The position numbers were made by a program, and so were the translations under genes. From the NCBI GenBank assembly GCA_009746045.1, contig RPFO01000175.1:541501-605500 (forward strand): 64,000 nt of DNA, given 5' to 3'. The DNA is from Mesostigma viride (lineage: Eukaryota; Streptophyta; Mesostigmatophyceae; Mesostigmatales; Mesostigmataceae). Below, piece after piece: positions 46,930-57,312 of this stretch. The number at the start of each line of letters is the position of its first letter. The stretch's first letter is position 1. Below the pieces are notes generated by a model. The model was not told the origin of the DNA. It searched no databases and saw only the letters and a program-made list of their open reading frames with translations.

Positions 46930-49900
46930 TCACTCATCCTCATCACTTTCATCATCACTACTCTCACTAGTAGAAGCATCGGGCGGCACATCCCGCTCCG
47001 TCCCGACACCGCCTGCGGTGTCATCCTGAAAAAACTTTGCACGGCCAAAGGCACGAGCCGCATGCGGGCACCCGCATATGAAACTCAATACTTCCTCCAA
47101 GGAGGTGTATGAAGCCCCCTTGCCGTCAGACCACATTGTCTCAATCTTCACCTTCCCATCACTCTCATCCACTCCTACGACCCACCCATGAAAACGGGTC
47201 TTGGAAGCACCCCACAACGCACAAAGCCTCCTCCCTTCTAGCGCCTGCAGACCGTGCTCAGCAAAGTATGCCGCACATGCAGCTTTGGATGTCGCGGCGG
47301 CAGCTTGCTGTGTTTTAAATCCGGCAAAGTGCACATGTGGATGGTCTCGCAAAGCCTGGAGGGTTGCACCAGACAGTTTCCGTGTTGCTGTAAGCGTGGG
47401 AGTGTGGACAGCCTGCCCTGTTGCACCAACTGTCCAGTGTTGAACAATGATATCTGACGCCGGCACTACCAGGCCCGGCCCACCACCGGCGAGTACGAGC
47501 TTGCTAAACTGCCCTTCCCAGGAGGGTGAATAATACACAGAAACTGTCAGAGTCCCGCATGCACGCACTGTAGATGCATCCGTGACTTTTACCAGAATCT
47601 CTTCTGGCCACGGCATGCCATCCCCGCACGTTACTGCAGGCCTCTTGACGATAAGCAGATCGCCGTGGGAGATGATGCCGGGATTTACCGTAAAAATCCG
47701 GTCCGAGGTCGCAGTAGTCCGGGCACCACCGCTGGCATCTGCAGGCAGATTGGAGGCGACCACAGGCGTGGCATGTGCGGCAGAAGCGGTAGAGGCGGCA
47801 GGGGCGGCCAGGGCGGCAGGGTGGGCAGGGGCGGCAGGCAGCTGCTCAGCCGCGCGTCGCGCCCGCTGAATGGCAGCATGCACTTCGTGCCGGCGGTCGC
47901 CAGCGTGGGTGACAATTGGATGCAGCGGCGCTTCCAGGGCACGGGTAGCCCGCATGATCGCCTGATCCCCTGCAGAATGGAGACGGAAAGGGAGGGGCTT
48001 GTCCTTTTGCTGCTCCCTGCACTCTGTCAGCTTCTGGATCATGACGTCAAACACCGACGCGCACTCTTCTACTTGCGCTGGGTCAGTGGGAAAGCCGCGG
48101 ATCTCGTCGTTGAGCTCTGCTTGCTTTTCCTCCGTCATGACGTCTGGAAACTGCCGACTGAGTTTAGAGCAGTGAGAGCGGATTGCGTGATCGCCATCCC
48201 AATCGGCGAAAGCAGTGAGACCCGGGCTGCCCTTGGGTGCCTTGGCTGCCTCCATGACCAGCGCGCCAAAAAGCTGTTTGCCATCACTCGCGCGCCTCGA
48301 GTTGACGCTGACCATGTCGCAGGCCTCCCCGTTCGGCCCAAGAGGCCTCCACCAATTGGCGGGCACATCCGTTAAGGCCTCCGCCGTGGCAAGGCGGTAG
48401 CGGAAATAGCAGTCATCACCAACATCCGGTCCGTCGTCTGCAGCTCGATGGCCAAACAACTCGATATCGAATATCTTGCTGACCGGATGACGCTCGATCA
48501 CGGGTTGATTGGTTGACGCGTCCACAACAACATCAGCGGACTTGACCCAGCGCCCAAGGTCTGGGTCCACGCAGCCACGTAGCCACGTGGTGAAGTCCAG
48601 CGCTGCGTTGATCAGCTGCAAAAGGACACAGTAGCCGCGAAAGGAAACGCACATACGGTAGCAGTAAAAGACAAGTAAGCAGAAAATTGTGATTCAACTC
48701 TGCAGCTACATAGCATAAAAAACTGGCCGCCACGCGCTCCCCCCACCGTGCCGCGCGCGCGCATCCCCATGACTAGCATAAAAAACTGGCCGCCACGCGC
48801 TCCCCCCACCGTGCCGCGCGCGCGCATCCCCATGAATAGCATAAAAAACTGGCCGCCACGCGCTCCCCCCACCGTGCCGCGCGCGCGCATCCCCATGACT
48901 ACATGCCCCGCCTACCAACACACTGGCAATGCACTCATCCACTATGGCAGCATAAATCTATGAAGACAAACGAACCTTGGAAGATGGTGGCAGTGGACTG
49001 ATGATCGCCGTGCTCCCAGAAGGGCCGTCGTCGTAGAAATGTGCAAAGGCACGCTTCAGCCCCTGCAGCACGTCTTGAAACGTCAGCATCAGCACCGGTG
49101 GAAGATCTGACACACGGTTCTTGATGCCGTTGTACCACCGGATGAACCAACCAAACCTTTGGTCAGCATCATTGTGTGTGTGTCCCGGTGGAAGCCGGCA
49201 CACCCTGATGCGAGCAAAGAGGCGGCGGACAATGAGAACAGCTAGGAACCCCAACAACTCGTTGTTCATGTTGTCCCCACCCCCATCCACTTGAAGGACG
49301 AGGTTAGGGGCAAGGCCAAACTCACGAATCTCAGGATCAGTGGACTTCTCCCATGGACGCTCAACAACCACTTCCAACAACTGATGCGTGAGCACTGTTG
49401 CCGTGACGCGCCCTGAATTACCAGAAACCTCAGAATTAGCTACCCATGGCATGATGACCCAAAAATACGTCCTCACCCCGTGCAAAATAGAGCAGACTAA
49501 CTGGTACGGTATATGAAGCTGGCGGCTGCTAAGCCACTCTTTCGAGGCGCTCCCCCTCGTTGGAACCGCTGTCTTCATCTTTGCCAAACCATCCATGACT
49601 ATGGAAACAAAAAAATGCTTGGCGCCTTCGAACCTTCGCTGCAGATAAGCCATCCGCTCCCCATTAAAGTAATCAGTGTGATCAGCTAACTTCTCCTTAC
49701 TGGCCTCCCACCTGGCCCGGTCAGTGGTCCGGTAAAACAAAATGGCATCCTTCAGCTTTCGACAGCGGGAACATTCACCCATAACCTTTGTGCGAAAACG
49801 CTCAACATGGACTTCCATGATTGTCGCCACTGCTTTGAAGATTGTCCTGAAAAGCGAAATACTAACCACAGGTGCATTGTAATCTTGTCTGTCCCTAACA

Positions 49901-50748
49901 TACTCCGAGTACAAAGTCTTCTTGCAGGGTTGCTCAAGAATGCTGCGGCCATCTCGAGGATCTTTCTCAACTGCTGGGCGTAACCAACGCCGAATCCATA
50001 GCTCACAAAGCGCTTTGGCCTCCCCAATCCTGGCAGATATTGAACGGGATCCTCGAACACGCCGTCCAGCAGTGCTACCCAAGCCGGATTCCACATCCCG
50101 ACGAGTGCCAGGTGAAGGGGCGGGGCGGGTTGCCTCCTTTACAGCCGTCTGCCAAATATTGGGGTTGATATACAAAGCACGGCGGAAAGCAGCTTCACAC
50201 ATGCGATGCCGAAAGGGGGCTGTCGACTCTGGATTATGCTTGGTAGCCGGGTAAACAACGTAGCCCTCCACTGCGAAAAGAAAATCCTCGTCTCGACTGC
50301 GTTTGTGACGGAAGCTTCCCGGAATTTCTTCTTCTCTCTGACCGCCCATTCTAAGTTGGGTTCTGATAAAGTCTTTCCTATCCGCCGGCGTCTTTCTCCA
50401 CAAGTCAGTTCTCATTGCACGTACTTCCTCCCTATGCACGCTTCTCAAACAATGCCGACCACAATCACAATCCCAGTCCCTGCTAAGTGCCGCATTCAGG
50501 GACGCATCCGAGGTGCATTTCTCTAACACGGCAGCAGCAGACAACCGGACGCCCCGCCTCGCCATGGTGGTTAAAACGACGTATCCCAGGATTAGCAGCA
50601 AGACAAACGCTGCCAAAATCTGCCAACCCAGCGCCCCTGGGCCGGGGTCCATGACAACTGTGGACCTCGCCATGGCTATGATGTCCACTGGGCACCCGTG
50701 CAAATTAAATAACACTTCCGCCCCCTTTGCTACGTGTGCAGATGGCAA
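46930..50748 (-). CDS. DUF7869-type RNase H-fold transposase, two exons
   Basis: Exon 1 is 50748-48976 and exon 2 48615-46930; the intron has GT...TTTTGCAG and both junctions are phase 0, giving about 1152 aa. Residues 94-100 hold CDCGRHC followed by a V-x-R helix, the usual N-terminal cluster of DUF7869 proteins. A C-x2-C-x2-LKDAI segment lies near 326-334. The core has VSIVMDGLAKMKT (D386), LQVDGGGDNMNNELLGFLAVLIVRR (D488) and PPGHTHNDADQRFGWF (523-533), probable RNase H-fold metal ligands. Exon 2 adds an Ala/Pro-rich linker and a C-terminal part with FHGWVVGVDESDGKVKIETMW, then an acidic Ser tail. It probably cuts and joins the element ends. An alternative start is 50565; the longer start adds a hydrophobic segment. 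Family assignment is from motif recognition only. Confidence 0.82.
48616..48975 (-). other. Transposase intron with three tandem 63-bp repeats
   Basis: 360-bp intron. Units at about 48714-48772, 48773-48835 and 48836-48898 share CATAAAAAACTGGCCGCCAC, a GTGCCGCGCGCGCGCATCCC stretch and CATGACTA ends. Each unit has a purine-pyrimidine alternating (GC)n that could adopt Z-DNA. The repeats keep open frames on both strands but interrupt the conserved protein, so I treat them as intronic. Confidence 0.75.
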
Positions 50749-51312
50749 ACGTAGGTCCCCACGCCAGTGGGGTGGAATCTAAACATGGCAAAACGGGCTC
50801 CAACTGCAGCCCGGTCTGCCCGAGTTGTTATTACCCGGCTAATACATTTTACCGATGCAATCTTCCATCGTTGTCGATATATCGGCGTGCAAGTGCACCC
50901 GCCTGGCCCGAGGTGGTGTCACGAGGTCCGAGCTACTCGTGGTCCGCATTGATTGCTCTTGATTCTGAGCGAATCTCAACGGGCCAATCAGGTGTCGGGA
51001 CCTCGGGACACCACCTAAATTTGGGCCGCAAGTTCTCGGGACCTCGGGACACCACCTAAATTTGGGCCGCAAGTTCTCGGGACCTCGGGACACCACCTAA
51101 ATTTGGGCCGCAAGTTCTCGGGACCTCGGGACATCGACCTCGGGAACGAAGGCATGCACCCGATGTCACGAGGTCCGGATCAGAACTTGAACGCAAAATA
51201 ATATACAGATTAAGCTCGACAAGTACTTCTGGACGCACGACGTAGATAATTTGCGTGCCCTCGTGTTTGTTCGTGTTTTTAGGACAGCGGAGTTTGATAG
51301 GATATAGCTGCG
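50749..51312. promoter_or_regulatory. Shared divergent promoter region with triplicated 41-bp repeat
   Basis: The 564 bp between the two start codons contain three tandem 41-bp units (about 50995-51120), each CTCGGGACCTCGGGACACCA then CCTAAATTTGGGCCGCAAG, followed by a partial fourth. CACGAGGTCCG motifs at about 50930 and 51166 share the GACCTCG core. Such repeats between divergent genes are candidate binding sites for an element-encoded regulator. I see no clear TATA box. Confidence 0.6.
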
Positions 51313-54300
51313 ATGGCTAGCGGCGAACAGCAGCCGCCGGCAGAAATCCATGAACAGTATGGCTCGGATGAACGTGCAGAGCATGCCGAGACAGCCGATG
51401 ATGGCGCTGCTGTAGACGGGAAGGCAGATGAACAACCAAAAGATAAGAAATCAACCGTGTACGTCCGGGGCGCGTTGAATGAGCTTAATAGAATTAATGC
51501 AGCCTCTGATGGCGGTTCGGACGGGGAGCGCGAGCGACCAGGCAAAACTGCATCGCAAGGAAGATCGCAGGTAAATTCCGTAAGAAACCCCCCATGGTTT
51601 GCCCCATTTTCCAAAAAAAATTTCCCCTCGCGGGGGGCGCGTGAAAACGGCAAAGGCTCCGCTCCGCCCGCCCAAAGGCGGCGGGCTCCGCTTTGCCTTT
51701 GCCGTTTTCACGCGCCCCCGCGAGGGGTTGTTGTTTAGGGGGGTTATCCTGCTTGGGATGTCGACTGCCTGCCTGTATGCTTTCATGAATAGAATCGTAG
51801 TTGCAGCTTCTATGCAATTCAGCTTGCACGAGGCTGCTGCATGGAGGGTACGATGACGTTTGGTGTCGGAGAAAATACGTAACTTTCTTGTTTTGCTTTC
51901 TTGTTTTGCGTGCTATAAATGCTATTGTTTTGCACCAGGCATCATCGGACGCAGTGCCTCGGAGGCGTCTGGTGAAATACCTGGGATATTTGGGGGTGCA
52001 CATGCAGGGAGCCAGCTCGAGCATCCCTTCCAGAGCTCCTACGGCTTCCAAGCCGGCTGTCGTTCGGATGTTGGACTTGGGGAAAGGCGTTCCCAGCACC
52101 GCCAGGTGCATTGATGGGGTGCCGCAGGTTTCTGTTGACGAGGGCGACATCACACCAGCGCACGACTTCCCCAAGATGCTTAACTCGTCGTCTGTCCCTG
52201 GTCCTAATTTTAGGACTGAGTTCAACTCAGTCCTAATTTTAGGACCTAATTTTGAGGTTTTGTAGAAAATTCGCCCCGGTCGGAATATTTGGCAGAAAAA
52301 TTTTCTCAAAATTTATTCAAATACTACTTGAAAAGATCTTTCTTGGACATATTTTTGGGATTTTTTTGGATTTGGTTAGGGGGTCTAACCGTACGGTGAA
52401 AGTACAGGTGGTAGGGGTACATTTTCACGCGAAACGTGAGTTCCGGAAATGCACGACCTAGCCATGGCGGCTTGCGCCCATGCATGCAGTTTACGTTTTC
52501 GGACGATTTTGCGGGCCAAACCCAGGAAATAGATTTTTTATGTCCTAAAGATGATACAAGTGAATTTTAACCTCGCGGGGATGCGATTTACTGGGTGTCG
52601 GCACTGTTCTTGCTGGAAAAATCTGCGATTAGGCAGGTCGACGGAATGGATTACTACAATTGATTCCCGGATCAAATCGAAGGGTTTATAGGTTTCTTTC
52701 TACCTTTTATCATGTATTGTCGTAGATTAAGTCTAGTGGCAGTAAAGATTTGATGATTTCGACCACTCTGTCACGTCATGGTTTGTGTGCCGCAAAGTGC
52801 CACTTTTGCAGGCACCGCCTGGGCCAAGGTAACGCCAGCCGTGCCAGGTAAAGCTGGAATATCGCTGCTTCATCGTTTCTTGGTATTCTTACATGAGTTT
52901 AAGCTTGCGATGCGCTGTCAGTTTTGAGTCTTGATGCTCTTTCTTGACCGTTGCCTGCCCCTCTCTAAAACCATCTTTTTAGATGATCTTACCAGGCATT
53001 TGCCTTACCGTAGCGTGGCTGTACAAGGTTTTAGGTGCTGAATGGGTTAAAACACTTTCATAGATGTTAGTTATTCTCTTGCTATGTTCATACTGCATGA
53101 TTGTGTGGTCGTGGGCTGCGTCAAGGGTACTGTCAAGCTTATACGGGTGAGTGAAAAATCATGGTGATAAACCACTGTCATCATGTGCCAGCAGGTATCT
53201 TGGCCATGTCATGGCAAGGTAATACAGTTTTATCCATGTCCATTCTTGTAAAGAACAATTAAATGTGACTAACCTACCCATTATATCGGTGGTTATTACT
53301 TATAATACATCCCTTTGTAGCTACGTATCCATACGCATTCCCTACATGTATGCATAGGCTTTCACACATACTAAGGTACAATATAACTGCAATATGATGA
53401 TGCAAGTATGTTTTCCTATTATGCCTGAAGGGAAATGGGCTGATTGACATGGTTTGTGGCCACGCTACTATGAAGTATGACCGCACTTACATGCTTGCAA
53501 ATTGCTAGCATGGCCCAGTCCTATGTATAGGACTGGCAGTATTTGGCGTGTTTCAGGCAGTGCCAGTGGCCAAATTGAGTCCAGTTTTTTGCCACAGGTC
53601 AAGAACTATATTGTTTACATGCCTGTATTTTTTTAACATGCATATGGAATTTATTCAATTTTTGCCACTCATGCTTCCACACAAAAATGCAAATTTGCCG
53701 ACGGTGCCATACATCCATGTACTTTTTAGGAGTTTGGGTCAAGTTTTCACTGATGTAGTATTTTTGCCAGCAAGAGGACATCAAATACTCCATAGACCCA
53801 CATCTAAGCATCTTGGATGGACCCCCCACCTAGTCACTACACACGGTTGAAAAAGGTCAACTCAGTCCTATTATTAGGACTGAGTTGGGACAGACGACGA
53901 GTTAATGACAAGTTTGGCAACGTCAAGCTAGAGACCAAGATAGACTGGCCTCAGCTGTGCGTTGCGTTCACGGCAGCTAGCTCTGGTAGCACCCAGAAGG
54001 TGACAACGTTTTGCATCGGTGACGTCTGCACACATGCAGAGGAGGACATAATGCGTGACCTGCACGCCGGTGATTTGGGCAACATTACTGCGCGGCTGGT
54101 AATCGTCGGGCTCGCCCTGGTGAGGCCACCCAGCGTCGCCCGTGACCGCGCGTCATACGTGGCGCTGGTGCGTCCGATCTTTCGCGACGACGAGGATGGG
54201 GGGTGGCAGGTGACCTCCTTCGCGGCTGGGGACATTTACGTGGCATGGTGCCGTCCATTCCAGCTCACCGTCGACATGGTAGCAACTGCCAGCTTGCATA

Positions 54301-55952
54301 GCACATCCAGTGCTACCCTGGCGGATGCAATCTCGGACATCGCATCAGTCTTCCAGCTTCCAGAGTCGCGTACCAACCAATTGAAGAACGGCACCAGCAA
54401 GGCGGAGCAGGGCTATCGTGTAAGTGTTTTATGTGTCTTACATTGTTAATATTCCCTTTGCTATAGATTATGCCTTTTGTGTGCAACCCGCCTGCAACCA
54501 TGCGCAAAGCCAGTGCACTTATGATCTTTTGTTTACCAAGGTTTTTCATATTAATTAGTCATTGAGTTGCTGACTTCCTCATGTTCTTGTTGCGGATGTC
54601 GATCCTTTTTCGCATGCATTTGCACACTTCAGGTGATCACTGTCCACCCACCTGGGGCTGACGATGACGATGTGCGCGAGGGCGACGATCATGTCGACTA
54701 TCAGCTGGAGGATGAAGAAGAGGCGGAGGAGGAAGAGGGGCGCGACGGTGGGGGAGGGGCCGGGGCTGACAATGGCAGCGAGGAACACTCGTCACCGCTC
54801 CCCAAGTTAGCAAAGCGCGCCTCAAAGGCGCGACCGGCGCCCAGTGAGCGGAACTTGCGGGGGCGCCAACTTGATTACCAAGGCGGGAGGGCACCGTCAT
54901 CTGGCGTGGCAAAGTCAGCACCGCCGCCCGAGCATGTGATGCCGTCAGCTCCCCCGGCAGAGTGGCTGGCGCCCATCAATCGCGTGGTAGAAGCAGCGCA
55001 GGGGGCAATCAAGGAACTCAAAGCCTGGGTGGGGTTTCCGAAGGAAGCCGGGAAGAAGAAGAAGCAGCAACCGCCTTCCGTGATTGCGCAGATCGCTGAC
55101 TTGAATGCAAAGGTCAAATCTCTGGCAGAGCCAGCGCCAGCCCCACGTGCCAAGGCGGCCGCAGCCGCCCCCGAGAAAGCTGAGATCGCGAAAATGCGGG
55201 ATGAGATTGCAGCTCTAACTGCGAGGGTTGATTCTTTGGAAAAGCAACGAGTGCCGTCAACCCCTGTAGCAAGTGCTGCACCCTCAAGCACTGGCCTCGG
55301 CATGGAGTTTCGCCAGCCAACCCCTCCGATGCCTGCGGGGCCTCTCACGTCGTGGCGCCGTGAAAGCTACGCCGGCAATCAGGTGATGGAGATTCAGCCG
55401 GCATACCGTGAGCAAGCGCCCCGCGCCACGCGCCCTGCCGTGCTCGATGAAGCAAGGCGGCTGGACTATGACAGTGAACCGTACGGCGAGCTAGGCCTGA
55501 ACATGTACGACATGCCTTATGACCAGGGCAGGCTTAGCCAGCCTAGCTTTGGCAGGCAGCCAGCCAAGACCTCCTACCCGGCCAGCATGCATGATACTCA
55601 CGGTGAGGGGTCAGCAGATCCGTATGGCCAGCGTCAAGGTCGCGGCATGCAACAATATATTCGCGCGGAAGGGTCAGAGACCTTCCCACGCTACAGTGAA
55701 GGCGCACACGGTTATGCAGCCCCCCCCTCTCAGCCTCTAAGGAGGTCGCCGCTTCGGCAGGCAAGGCTGAAGGCTGAGGGAAGTTCTGCAAGGGATCCTC
55801 GTCGTAGCAACTTTGATGAAGGCATGCGGGCTCACAGCGCCCCCCGGCCCCCACAGCCACAAGTCCCTCCACCGCGGAAAAGGCCGCACGGTCCGTCATA
55901 TCAGCAAGATGCAAACAATCTGGAACAAGATGTGTATTATGATGACTATTAA
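51313..55952 (+). CDS. Transposon partner protein, three exons, disrupted by a TTAA element
   Basis: Exon 1 51313-51570, exon 2 51939-54419 (interrupted by a 1718-bp element at 52184-53901), exon 3 54633-55952. Introns are GT-AG (CAG/GTAAAT, CGT/GTAAGT) and all junctions phase 0. Without the inserted element and one TTAA copy the gene would encode about 778 aa. Exon 1 is acidic (DERAEHAETADDG). Exon 2 encodes an unknown globular domain with KIDWPQLCVAFTAASSGS, CIGDVCTHAEEDIMRDL and GDIYVAWCRPFQL. Exon 3 starts with an Asp/Glu run, then two coiled-coil segments (VIAQIADLNAKVKSLAE; IAKMRDEIAALTARVDSLEKQ) and a Pro/Arg-rich tail ending EQDVYYDDY. I recognise no family. Position suggests a TnpA-like accessory role, which is inference. 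Confidence 0.72.
51617..51727. repeat. Intronic foldback hairpin
   Basis: Arms of about 32 bp (CCCCTCGCGGGGGGCGCGTG / CACGCGCCCCCGCGAGGGG, plus AAAACGGCAAAGG inwards) with one base indel enclose a GC-rich loop. It lies inside intron 1 of the partner gene and is probably a small MITE. Confidence 0.75.
52184..53901. mobile_element. 1.7-kb TTAA-flanked non-autonomous DNA element
   Basis: Perfect 15-bp terminal inverted repeats CTCGTCGTCTGTCCC at 52184-52198 and, reversed, 53887-53901, each flanked outside by TTAA (52180-52183, 53902-53905). The TTAA target is typical of piggyBac-like elements. Just inside each end are palindromes built on AGTCCTAA-TTAGGACT (52199-52250 and 53860-53886). The interior is AT-rich with no transposase, so it needs help in trans. 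It inserted in frame-neutral fashion: removing it with one TTAA restores the partner exon frame (KML / NDKFG). Confidence 0.9.
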
Positions 55953-56375
55953 GTGAGACATGCATTGTTTTGGACTAGTTGTCTAATTAATGGTATGCGC
56001 CTGGGCATCAAACCCAGATGGAATACACATATGCGCATACCTGTTTTAATGGTTTGAGACTCACATGTGACTGCATGGTTGACTTAGTAGATCCATGTCA
56101 TATTTCAGTAAAGAATGTGATGCATGCATGGCTATTTAGGAATGAAGGCTAGTTGTTTAGCCTTATCAATATTTGGTGTCAAATGCAGTTGTATCTTGTG
56201 CCATGCCACTTTGTCACCGTGTCCTGGTGTCATGCATGATGCAACAGTGTTCTGAGACGTAGGGCATGTAAGGTTCTTTCTTTTCAGGGGTTCAAAACTA
56301 ATTATTTTGCCTTGTGCTTGCATTACTCAAGTTAGAGAAGTGAAAAACGATATCTCCATACATAGCAAGATTCAA

Positions 56376-56735
56376 TGTCACGGTGTCACGATGTCACGGT
56401 GTCACGATGTCACGGTGTCATGATGTCGTGCGGTGTCACGTCATGTTGGGCAGCGCTTCAGCTTACATGTGGACATCACATTACCTTGTGACATCATACA
56501 AACTGTGAAATGCTAGCTAGTGTTGTGATGTCACGGTGTCACGGTGTCACGATGTCACGGTGTCATGATGTCACGGTGTCACGTCATGTTGGGCAGCGCT
56601 TTAGCTTACATGTGGACATCATGATACCAGTGCTGAACGTCACATTACCATGTGACATCATACAAACTGTGAAATGCTAGTGTTGTGATGTCACGGTGTC
56701 ACGGTGTCACGGTGTCACGGTGTCACGGTGTCACC
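56376..56735 (-). repeat. Right subterminal GTGACACC array, three blocks (mirror of left)
   Basis: Blocks of GGTGTCAC/GATGTCAC units at about 56376-56440, 56526-56583 and 56688-56735, separated by related spacers (CATGTTGGGCAGCGCTTYAG, CATGTGGACATCA, CATACAAACTGTGAAATGCT). On the minus strand the unit is GTGACACC, the same as the left array, so both arrays point inward from their ends. Confidence 0.9.
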
Positions 56736-56817
56736 ACATGTTGGGACACTGACCTCCATGCTTTGGACCTATGAGAGGCATTAAATAACAATGTTGAAAA
56801 AAAACCAATTTGTACTA

Positions 56818-56849
56818 GTGCTGTAGTACAAATCCATATTAGGCTAGGG
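56818..56849 (-). repeat. Right terminal inverted repeat of the 10.9-kb transposon
   Basis: 32 bp, reversed reads CCCTAGCCTAATATGGATTT and on; followed by the target duplication GAA at 56850-56852. Confidence 0.93.
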
Positions 56850-56851
56850 GA

Positions 56852-57057
56852 AGTTAGGTTAAATAGTGCCGGAACCTTTTGCCGCCTGAGGCAAATCGGG
56901 CCGGAACACTATTTTGCCCGGAATAACCACTTCCGAGCACCCAAGTTAATTCGGCCGAATTAACTTGGGTGCTCGGAAGTGGTTATTCCGGGCAAAATAG
57001 TGTTCCGGCCCGATTTGCCTCAGGCGGCAAAAGGTTCCGGCACTATTTAACCTAACT
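56852..57057. repeat. Perfect palindrome, 2 x 103 bp with no spacer
   Basis: Arms start AGTTAGGTTAAATAGTGCCG and meet at CGGCCG (centre between 56954 and 56955). No mismatch was found on comparing the arms. Half of it forms the left terminus of the foldback element at 56952-59287. Confidence 0.93.
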
Positions 57058-57312
57058 AAAACCTGGCCTCGTGGAGGGGGACGAAGAGCCCGAGACATCC
57101 GCCTGGGCCGCTGAGCACGCAAATAATATTGCGCCGGAACTGCCTCAGTGAGGATTCGAAACCCTGACCTCCAAGGTGCACAGGTTTTCGTTAGGTTAAA
57201 TAGTGCCGGAACCTTTTGCCGCCTGAGGCAAATCGGGCCGCTATTTAACCTAACGAAAACCTGTGCACCTTGGAGGTCAGGGTTTCGAATCCTCACTGAG
57301 GCAGTTCCGGCG

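Larger units (their letters stand above)
45989..56849. mobile_element. 10.86-kb two-gene DNA transposon with DUF7869-type transposase
   Basis: Terminal inverted repeats of 32 bp with one mismatch begin CCCTAGCCTAATATGG at 45989 and, on the other strand, at 56849. The 3-bp target duplication GAA lies at 45986-45988 and 56850-56852. Inside each end is an array of GTGACACC units in mirror orientation. Two genes diverge from about 50.75-51.31 kb: a transposase (minus) and an unrecognised partner (plus). Short target duplication, subterminal repeats and two-gene layout recall CACTA/EnSpm, but the ends start CCCTA and the transposase is DUF7869-type. A TTAA element disrupts the partner gene. Confidence 0.88.
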
